NCBI RefSeq assembly: GCF_041021895.1
Contig: NZ_CP157428.1
Location: forward strand, 1,674,001-1,738,000
Direction of reading: 5' to 3'
Length of the DNA: 64,000 bases
Origin: Acinetobacter sp. XH1741
GTDB lineage: Bacteria; Pseudomonadota; Gammaproteobacteria; Pseudomonadales; Moraxellaceae
Under the pieces are notes generated by a model. That model worked only from the letters and a program-made list of their open reading frames with translations, was not told where the DNA came from and ran no database searches. Position numbers and translations under genes: made by a program. Shown here piece after piece: positions 1 to 7,500 of this stretch (positions within the stretch are counted from its first letter, which is position 1; every line of letters starts with the position of its first letter).

Positions 1-756
1 ATTAAACTGGTTTCAACAGGTTCAGATACTGACGTATGGAAATATGTTGCAACGCTTCCTGAGACTAAAGAAGCGGGTATTAAACTCGAAGTGACCAATT
101 TGACAGACTATGTTGTGCTTAATACATCTGTCGCAAGTGGTGAACAAGATGTCAATGCGTTCCAGTCATTTAACTATTTGGCTGCTTATAATGCTTCAAA
201 CAAAGCCAAAGTTGCTGCGGTTGCGACGACTTACTTAGAGCCAATGGGACTTTATGCAAATAAAGTTAAAACTGTTGAAGAGTTCCCGCAAGGCGCTACA
301 ATCGCGATTCCAAATGATACTGCCAATGAAGCTCGTGCATTAACATTATTGCAGTCTGCTAAACTGATTAAACTTAAACCGAACTTTGACCCTGTAAAAG
401 GGACTATCACTGATATTGCTGAAAATCCTAAAAATTTGCAATTAAAACCAATTCAAATGACGACAGCAGTTCGTGTTAAAAACGATGTAGATGCGATTGT
501 ACTTGGTAATACATTGGCACTAGAAGGTGGTCTCAATGTAATGAAAGACTCTATCTTCCGTGAGCCAATTGACCAATCTACTAAGCTTTATGTCAATTTA
601 TTGGGTGTGGCTGAAGCAAACAAAAATGATCCGATCTATACGAAGCTAGGCGAACTTTATCACTTACCTAAAGTACAAAAATTTGTGAGTGAAAAATTCG
701 GTGGTACAAAAGTTGAAGTGAACAAGCCTGTTTCTGAATTTGCGGACATCAAATAA
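1..756 (+). CDS. metQ: MetQ/NlpA-family substrate-binding lipoprotein (5' truncated by window)
   Basis: The reading frame is open from base 1, so the start codon and signal peptide lie upstream of the window; the GTG at 91 is internal. About 251 residues are visible. The text resembles the NlpA/MetQ periplasmic component of a D/L-methionine ABC importer: the hydrophobic/amide ligand region, a TIAIPND segment, repeated asparagines around the ligand pocket and the final EFADIK tail. Established for the family: it captures methionine and delivers it to MetI/MetN. The transporter's ATPase and permease genes are not in view and may lie upstream. An aromatic sulfonate or other substrate cannot be excluded. 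A good terminator follows directly. Confidence 0.85.
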   Translation: MKLVSTGSDTDVWKYVATLPETKEAGIKLEVTNLTDYVVLNTSVASGEQDVNAFQSFNYLAAYNASNKAKVAAVATTYLEPMGLYANKVKTVEEFPQGATIAIPNDTANEARALTLLQSAKLIKLKPNFDPVKGTITDIAENPKNLQLKPIQMTTAVRVKNDVDAIVLGNTLALEGGLNVMKDSIFREPIDQSTKLYVNLLGVAEANKNDPIYTKLGELYHLPKVQKFVSEKFGGTKVEVNKPVSEFADIK

Positions 757-787
757 GTAATTTTTTAATTAAAATTATTTTTCAAAG

Positions 788-818
788 CTAAGCTCCGGTA
801 TCGGGGCTTAGTTTTTTA
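788..818 (+). terminator. Rho-independent terminator after metQ
   Basis: A six-base stem CTAAGC (788-793) pairs with GCTTAG (806-811), with extra GC pairs inside, and is followed by six T residues. It lies 32 bases after the metQ stop. Confidence 0.85.
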
Positions 819-1129
819 TAATGTTGTACTTAAGTGAAATGATAATAAAATTATTTATTAACTTAATTTTACATCTATATTTTAAGTTGTTTTATAGGGA
901 ATTAAGAGTTAAAAAATAAGCTGTTCTAAAGAATAGGCAAGGCATAGCCATAATCATTGGGTAAATATAAAAGTTTTTTAATATCAGTTCTTTTTAGCAT
1001 TTGTACGCTATTCATTCTTTTAAAATCATACATCTGCTTAACTATATTCATCAAAATGACATCGATTGGTCATCTAAATGAAATTCTGCTGGTCGAAAAT
1101 AATCCAATTTATTGGGGTGAATTCCAGTC
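819..1129. other. Intergenic, AT-rich, no gene seen
   Basis: A 311-base gap between the metQ terminator and the next lipoprotein gene. A short open frame (957-1157) overlaps the start of the real gene and has no family features. The gap presumably holds the promoter of the 1130 gene, but no convincing -35/-10 pair could be fixed by eye. Confidence 0.5.
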
Positions 1130-2389
1130 ATGCAGAAAAAATCTTATAAAGTTCTAAGTTTGGCGTTTCTTATTGCGAGCACGATGGGTTTAACTGCCTG
1201 TAATGATAGCCAAGATCAGCAATCTACAGTAGTTTCCCCAACACCAACAGATACTCGTGACCAGCGTTTTCTAACGGTAAAAACCAATGATGTGATACAA
1301 GTTGCGATTGATGACTTGATCCCAACGCAGGGTGCGATTGGCTATGATCAAATTTATTATAAATTAGGTCGTTGGCAAGGTGATTTACAGCGCCCAACTT
1401 GGCAAGCAGACCCAGTCAATCAATTAGTTTATTTAAATAAAACCATTGGTAAGAAGTTTAGCGATTATTGTGAAGCGATTGGTGCAAAAGGTCGTGATGA
1501 TTTTACAAGTCTGCAAGACCTACAAAAGGCCAATTTAAAACAATTAGAGACATTTAAGTGCCAAGAACAGCCGGGCACTGAAACGGCTGATTTGAAAACA
1601 GTCGTTGTTGGCTATGATGGGCGACTTTACCTGACCGATGGTCATCATACGATGACAGAGTTCCGTGAACTGCCAGATGGTGGTGGTCAACTTAAAGTAT
1701 GGGTAAAAGTTGTTGGGAACTATAACGATAGTAAAACGGCAGATGAGTTTTGGGCGAAAATGCTTGCAAATGGCCGAGCATGGTTAAGAGATGGAAAGAA
1801 TCAACCGATTTCATATCAACAATTACCTAAAAACTTAGGCCTCAAAACTGCAACAAACCCTGATGGTATGCAGAATAATCCATATCGTTCATTGGTCTAT
1901 TTCACGCGTGATATTGGTTATAGCAAAGTTGCCAACGCAACGGACTATACTGAATTTCTATGGGAAGATTGGTTTAATAAGCAAATCGACAAAAACTTGG
2001 TACATCCTTTAAGTTTTTATCATACCGATGCCAGTGTGTACGGTGTTGCAGATGTGTTGGCATCTACAGAAATAAAAACGGACTTAACTGTATCGGGGAG
2101 TGCAACAGGTTATCAGGCAGCGGTTGCTGATTATTCATTATTGATGGGAAGTACTAAACCGACTGATATTATTTATGGGACTTCAACTGCCGCAGATTTG
2201 GGTGCATTACAGCTTGTGAAAAATGCGGCTAAAGGTTCTGTTACTGCGACTTCAATTTCCAATCTTGCAGATTTGACCCGTGATGAAATCAAGAAAGATA
2301 AAACTCCGCGTGCGGGTGGTAGCATCTGGTATGCCGTAAATTACAAAGCATGTGGTAAACCCGCTACAGGAACGTGCTGGGGTTGGTAA
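1130..2389 (+). CDS. Exported lipoprotein with ParB-like nuclease fold (ParBc_2 type)
   Basis: 419 residues. The N-terminus is a lipoprotein signal: charged MQKKS, a hydrophobic stretch and the lipobox LTAC with Cys24, so the mature protein should be membrane-anchored in the periplasm or outer membrane. The central part (about residues 45-210) resembles the putative ParB-like/sulfiredoxin-fold family, with a GYDGRLYLTDGHHTM segment whose DGHHT lies at about residue 170. The C-terminal half contains SLVYFTRDIGYSKV and a Cys-rich end. In known families this fold appears in ParB, sulfiredoxin and nucleotide-hydrolysing enzymes; an exported version has no assigned role that I know of. It stands alone with its own terminator. 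Confidence 0.75.
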   Translation: MQKKSYKVLSLAFLIASTMGLTACNDSQDQQSTVVSPTPTDTRDQRFLTVKTNDVIQVAIDDLIPTQGAIGYDQIYYKLGRWQGDLQRPTWQADPVNQLVYLNKTIGKKFSDYCEAIGAKGRDDFTSLQDLQKANLKQLETFKCQEQPGTETADLKTVVVGYDGRLYLTDGHHTMTEFRELPDGGGQLKVWVKVVGNYNDSKTADEFWAKMLANGRAWLRDGKNQPISYQQLPKNLGLKTATNPDGMQNNPYRSLVYFTRDIGYSKVANATDYTEFLWEDWFNKQIDKNLVHPLSFYHTDASVYGVADVLASTEIKTDLTVSGSATGYQAAVADYSLLMGSTKPTDIIYGTSTAADLGALQLVKNAAKGSVTATSISNLADLTRDEIKKDKTPRAGGSIWYAVNYKACGKPATGTCWGW

Positions 2390-2403
2390 TTCATGCGTAG
2401 TAT

Positions 2404-2435
2404 AAAAAAGGAGTGAGTAAAGTCGCTCCTTTTTT
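2404..2435 (+). terminator. Terminator after the ParB-like lipoprotein gene
   Basis: AAAAAAGGAG (2404-2413) pairs with CTCCTTTTTT (2426-2435), 15 bases after the stop codon. The A- and T-rich arms would allow it to work in either direction. Confidence 0.85.
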
Positions 2436-2650
2436 AATATAAATAAATTATGAACGTTTGATCAGAACGGAATTAATAATTTAAAAATTAAAAAGCCATG
2501 ACTTGCTCTTGCTTAAGTCCTAAACATTTCGTCTTACACATTCTATTAAGATTTTTTCTATTTTTATAAATCTAAAATTAACAATAACTTGTTAATTATT
2601 TAACCTTACTTTTTAATGATCTAATTTAAAACAAATATCATTTTGTGTGC

Positions 2651-2679
2651 TTGACTGAGAGAGAGTTGGGAACTATTCT
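2651..2679 (+). promoter_or_regulatory. Sigma70-like promoter of the structured RNA locus
   Basis: TTGACT (2651-2656) and TATTCT (2674-2679) are separated by 17 bases, close to the consensus -35 and -10 boxes. No credible protein start follows; the first downstream elements are RNA hairpins, so this probably drives the untranslated locus. Confidence 0.6.
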
Positions 2680-2685
2680 TTGCCT

Positions 2686-2920
2686 GCTGGCCACATTGCC
2701 AGTCGGTTTTGACAGACCGATTTTATTGGATTGCATCAGAGTTATTCCTTCTGAGGGATAATTTTGAGGGTACTTCTCGTCTCTTTCCCGTAGCGGTAGG
2801 ACGGGAGAGGGACACTTTCGAGTGTGCTGGTGTCAATCCAATCCGGTCTGTCAACCCTTTTCCGTTCTGCCACCATAATTTTAATGTCTTGGCAGAACTC
2901 CAAATAAAAAGGAGTTGGCT
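2686..2920 (+). ncRNA. Structured untranslated RNA candidate upstream of tetR
   Basis: The segment folds into a closed multi-branch structure. CTGGC/GCCAG (2687-2691, 2698-2702) is the first hairpin. GACAGACCG (2711-2719) pairs perfectly with CGGTCTGTC (2844-2852), and just inside it TTGGATTG (2726-2733) pairs with CAATCCAA (2834-2841). Between them are smaller hairpins, including a TCTCTTTCCCGT/ACGGGAGAGGGA arm with G-U pairs. After the closing stem, TTCTGCCA (2865-2872) pairs with TGGCAGAA (2890-2897), and AACTCC (2896-2901) with GGAGTT (2911-2916). A strong promoter precedes it. The layout recalls the C4 antisense RNA family of phages P1/P7, C4-like versions of which I recall from Acinetobacter, but I cannot confirm membership without a covariance search. 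Open frames across it on both strands look spurious. Confidence 0.55.
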
Positions 2921-3071
2921 TTGCACATTCTTAATTTCTTGGCAGCCCTTGCCATAAGCTATAACGACACAGCTTAAAAACTTCAAAGCAGCTTGATCAC
3001 CAATAGGTTTTCAGGCTTTAAGTCATTACGGCTCAAAAAACTTAGCAACAATAAAACTTGAGATGTGCCAA

Positions 3072-3131
3072 GCACAGTCTTTATGGCTTTGCTGTGCCTT
3101 TTTTTCTCCCAGAAAGGGCACAGGCTTTTTT
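3072..3131 (+). terminator. Two overlapping, mutually exclusive terminator hairpins before tetR
   Basis: GCACAG (3072-3077) pairs with CTGTGC (3092-3097) and is followed by a run of seven T (3099-3105). The same right arm, CTGTGCC (3092-3098), can instead pair with GGCACAG (3117-3123), which is followed by six T (3126-3131). The two hairpins cannot form together. They may simply terminate the upstream RNA, or act as an attenuator for tetR, which starts 40 bases later. Confidence 0.5.
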
Positions 3132-3170
3132 ATCTCATTTAGAAACAACAAGAATTTAAAAGGTAAAACT

Positions 3171-3719
3171 ATGCGAAATTTAGAAACCTCTTCCAAAAAA
3201 TTACAGGCTGTTCAGACTGCCATACAACTTATTACGACGCATGGGTTTAATAATGTAGGCGTAGATATGATTGCTAGAGAAACTAAAATCACCAAAGGCA
3301 CGCTTTACAAGTATTTTGGCTCAAAAGAAGGCCTGATCGAAATGTGCATCGTTTTTCAAAAAAGCCTATTGAAGGAAGAGGTACTCTCCATTGTCTACTC
3401 AAGCCGTTACTGCACTTCAAAAGATAAACTTAAACAAATTATTGTTTTACATACCAATTTAAACAGTTTGTACAATCTTTTACTTAAAGCCATTTTTGAA
3501 ATAAAACTGCTTTATCCGAAGGCCTACGGCATGGCGGTTGAATATCGAAAATGGTTGCATCATGAGATTTTTGACTTGATTTTTAGTTTAGAAACTAGGG
3601 GATTAAAGCCTGATCCAAACATGGTTTTGAACCTCATAGACGGTTTGATGCTACAGGTTTTAAGCTTAAACAGTTTGGAGGAAAGGGACACGGTTATAGA
3701 GTGTTTTTTATGTCTGTAG
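3171..3719 (+). CDS. TetR/AcrR-family transcriptional regulator
   Basis: 182 residues from the ATG at 3171, chosen because an AAAAGG ribosome-binding sequence lies just upstream and the TetR domain begins immediately after. Residues 10-60 form the helix-turn-helix domain, with ITTHGFNNVGVDMIARE and the signature GTLYKYFGSKEGLI. The rest is the variable ligand-binding and dimer domain. The last 20 codons are duplicated at 10277-10337, where a T run of eight replaces the six found here, so the present C-terminus (FLCL) differs from the duplicate (FF). The gene follows the structured RNA and the paired terminators. Its targets are unknown; no divergent partner lies beside it. Confidence 0.85.
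   Translation: MRNLETSSKKLQAVQTAIQLITTHGFNNVGVDMIARETKITKGTLYKYFGSKEGLIEMCIVFQKSLLKEEVLSIVYSSRYCTSKDKLKQIIVLHTNLNSLYNLLLKAIFEIKLLYPKAYGMAVEYRKWLHHEIFDLIFSLETRGLKPDPNMVLNLIDGLMLQVLSLNSLEERDTVIECFLCL
3649..3709 (+). repeat. 61-bp direct repeat, left copy (within tetR 3' end)
   Basis: Identical over 61 bases to 10277-10337; weaker similarity extends about ten bases further left. The two copies bracket Rhs locus 1. Confidence 0.9.
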
Positions 3720-4157
3720 AATAGATGAAATAAGAAAAAATATGGGAGGAAAGTATCCAAATGGTAATTTATCTCTCTTTCCTCAAGTATGGAAAATATT
3801 TTAAACTGAACTGAATTTAGGGAAGTAATATTTATCATGTTCTAATTGGTTTGATTTTCCATATTAGTATTGTTGGTATATCTCTATTTTTATACTAAAC
3901 CATTAGTACTTAAGTCTTAGTGAGATATAAAAGGTAATATTTCTAGTTGGATTATTATGTTGATTTGTTTAATTTTTTAGTATTTTTAAATTTAATATTT
4001 AGATTAATTAAAATATTAAAATTCATAAATAGTTATAAAAAATTGAAAAACTATTAATTAGAGAAAATTACCCCCTAATTCCTGAGTATATCATCTAATT
4101 CAGAGATAGGGGGGCTGATTATAACTAGCTAATTATCTTTCTTGATAACAAATAAAC
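3720..4157. other. Non-coding flank resembling the 3' flank of the zinc-ribbon gene
   Basis: 438 bases with no gene. The first 120 bases resemble 22755-22850, the downstream flank of the intact zinc-ribbon gene: both contain TAGATGAPATAAGA (P = A or G), then GGGAGGAAAGTA, then a CTTTCC arm that can form a terminator hairpin. The remainder is very AT-rich and shows nothing recognisable. Confidence 0.5.
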
Positions 4158-4448
4158 TTATTTTTCTAAAGTAATTACTCCAGATTGATTTGAAAGACCA
4201 GGCTCATTAGATATTTTAGCTGGCAAATTACTTACTTTCTGTTTCTTATCTTGTATTTGTGTATTCATTAAATCAGTTAAAGATTTGGACATCATTTGCT
4301 CATTATTTTTAACTTGTATATCCTGCTGAACATCAGATCTAAACTTAATATTTTTTTGATTATTATCCATTTTATAAAAGTGGTAGCTAAGTATACTAAT
4401 GATAAATGTCAAAATTATACTGCTGATAACAAAATATTTTTTTTGCAT
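4158..4448 (-). CDS. Small membrane-anchored hypothetical protein
   Basis: 96 residues from the ATG at 4448, preceded at good spacing by AAAAG; a start two codons upstream (4454) is possible. One transmembrane segment (about residues 5-25, YFVISSIILTFIISILSYHF) is followed by a polar, Lys/Gln/Asn-rich tail, giving a single-pass protein with its tail probably in the periplasm. I do not recognise a family. It is divergent from the Rhs gene that starts 69 bases away, so the two may share a control region. Confidence 0.5.
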   Translation of the reverse strand: MQKKYFVISSIILTFIISILSYHFYKMDNNQKNIKFRSDVQQDIQVKNNEQMMSKSLTDLMNTQIQDKKQKVSNLPAKISNEPGLSNQSGVITLEK

Positions 4449-4517
4449 ATACATCTTTTCATTTTTGTAACAATTAGTTAAATTATACAGCAATTTTAAT
4501 GAGAAGATGAATAAAAA

Positions 4518-7500
4518 TTGAAGAAAATTTTTAATAAAGTAATTTTGTTTTTAGTAACTTGGATATCCATGTCTATTTGTTTTGCAGCAGGTACTGATTA
4601 TTCAGCTCTTACAAATAACTTAGCAATAGCGCCAGGTATTCAGGGAGCTACAAAAGGTTATGATATGTTAAGTGGAAAAGTTACTCAAAATATTCCTTTA
4701 GTGAAAGGTAATTTACCATTTACCATGCAGTATCATGCATCTTTACGTCTAGAAAGTGAGGGAGGTGCTAATCTCTATCAAGAGCTAGATGAAGGTGGCG
4801 TTGCAGATTGGAGTAATGAATATTCAGGCCAAGTAATTACTAGTACCATTCCATCGTCTAATACAAGTGTTTTTATAATTCAATTACCAGGCAGTAGTGA
4901 AAAATATTTGATTTCAAGAGAGGAGGGAAAAATACTTAAACGGATTTATTATAATGGAGCTGGGCAGTTTGAAGCTAAAACATTTTATTCCGAATATTTA
5001 CGTGATATCTCTTTTAACCAAGTAAATGGTTCTATTGTCATTGTTAAAGATGGTGTTAAGTATACGGCTTCTATTTACAAAAATATGGAATCAGTTTTTG
5101 GTAGTACAACTATTCCTAGTTATTTGTATAAGTTTACTGAAATACAATTTCAAGATGGAAGAAAATTAGATTTGTCATATGATAATGGTTATAATTTAGT
5201 TCAGGTTAAAGATAATCGAAATAATACTTTAAATATTCTTAGAGAGTACAAAAAGTTTGGATCACTTAATCAAACTTATCTTGAACGTAAATTAATTACT
5301 GGTGTTGAATTAATTAGCGGCTCAAATGTTCAGAAATCAAGTATCACTTATCAAGAAAATCAAGTCAAAAGTATCATTGATCCTTCAAAAATAGAAACTC
5401 GTTATACTATTTCTTCTATTAACTCGATTGTTGCTGGAAATTTTTCTTTTCAATATGAAGATGAGTCTAGAGGCTATTGGATTCAATATATTCTAAATAA
5501 TACATCAAGAAAAATTACGAGTTCCAGTGAAGGAAATTATCCAATACTGAAAAGGGTAATTGACCAAAATAACAATGTATTAAGAGAATATGAGTATGGA
5601 AATGTTTGGCAATTTTATAATAGTTCATCAGTATTTCTAGTATATACCACACAGATTACAGCTTATACACCAATAAATAATCAGAAAACTCAAAGAAGTA
5701 TTTCTGCATGGAATGATATGCGGGGAGAATTTGCAAATCGTTTTACCATTAATGGTCAAGATCAGGCTATGGACTATACTATGGCGGCAGTTTCACTACC
5801 AGGAACATATAATCAAGCTGATTTGGGACTTATGTCATCAGCAACAGCAACTATGACAATTCAAGGTGATTACCCTGGTCTTTTGAGTGGTTCCACTCCT
5901 ATTCGGTCAGTACAATTTAATCCATTTACACATCGTTTGAAGTCAATCACTGATTTAAATGGGAATGTATCGACGTTTAATTATGATCAACTTAACCGTC
6001 TTACCCAAAAAACAATTGCCTCTGGCACAGCAGATAGTCAGTCGACGACTTATAACTATACAGTACTTACAGATGGGACTGAAAATAGATATCCAACCCC
6101 CAACGAGATTGTGACTGATGGACAAAAAGTCACTAACAGTATTAATGCCAATGGATGGATCGTACAGCAGGTAATCTCTTATCCGAGAGGGGGTAATAGT
6201 AAAATAATTAACTATTCTTATTATAGTAACCCTAATAATGTTGATTATGGTCTTATCAGTAATGTTGATGGACCACGTGGTGACGTAGATGATTCAACCA
6301 CCTTTACTTATGATGCATTTGGTAATAAAGCAACTATGGTTCAAAATGTAAATAATCGATCAGTAGTTACTAAATATCTAAATTATAATTCGTTTGCTCA
6401 ACCTGAGCGTATTGTTTATCCATCAGGCTTAGTGGATCTGTTTATTTATAATGCAGATGGCACATTACAAGCAAAAGTCATCGGTAATGGAGGTGAATCA
6501 GGAAATATTACAGGACCTGTTACTCGTTTTAGTTATGATTATCTGAAGCGTAAAAAATCTGAAACTAATCCTGACAATGAATCTATATTGTATGATTATG
6601 ATAGTGTAGGGCGGTTAGTCAAAATAACTATGCCTGATGGTAATGTGACAATTCAGACTTACTTTGACAATGATGTACTGAAGGCTGTTGAAGGAGCTGT
6701 TAATACTTATAATGAAATTAATGTACAAGGACGCATTGCGAAGTCGCGTACGGGCACAGATCCTAATTCAAATTGGAAGACTTTTTTTTATGATGGAAAT
6801 GGGAACATTATTCAAACACAAACAGCATTGGGTATTGTTGAGAAATGGACCTTTGATGCCTTAAATAGAAATATCAGTTATACAAATGGTGAAAATGAAA
6901 CAAGTACTAAAAATTATGATAAAAGTGATAATCTAATTTCCTCAAAAGACTCTGCGAATTCAGGCTCAAACCCTTTTAACTATGTAAGCAGTACTTTAGT
7001 TAAGAGCGAAATCAATAATGACTATGGGGCAAAAACTTATAACTATAATCAAGCGGATCAGGTGATTAGTAAAAGTCATGGTAATAGAACTTGTAATTAT
7101 TCTAGTATTGATAGCATTGGGCGTACAGGCGAAATTAATTGTTACAGTGAAAATGATGGAGATCCAGCTTTTGCATATAACTATCAATATACTTATGACA
7201 ACTCTCGTTTTGGGCGGTTAGATAGAGTATCAAGTAATACTTCATTTGGGGTTAATACTACTTATAATTATGATGCATTAAATAGAGTCGTGGGTAAGAC
7301 ACAAACTAATAAGGCTCTAACAACATGGGGCGGGACTAATAATTCTTTAAGTGTTGGTTATGATTATAGCCCTGCTGGAAAAATTACATCAATCAATATG
7401 CCATCAGGTCGTACGATTAATTATAATTATGTTGGTAATAAAGGGTACTTAACTTCTATACAAATTGCTGGTAATCCATTTATTAATAATATTAGCTATG

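Noticed and set aside
957..1157. 66-residue ORF with a hydrophobic stretch before the ParB-like gene
   Set aside because: It starts with GTG, lacks a ribosome site, overlaps the real lipoprotein start and shows no family features.
2709..2986. Overlapping ORFs of 82 and 87 residues on opposite strands
   Set aside because: Both fall on the perfectly paired RNA stems; inverted repeats force open frames on both strands, and neither product looks like a protein.
3560..3838. 92-residue minus-strand ORF over the tetR 3' end
   Set aside because: Antisense shadow of tetR with no signal peptide, domain or ribosome site.
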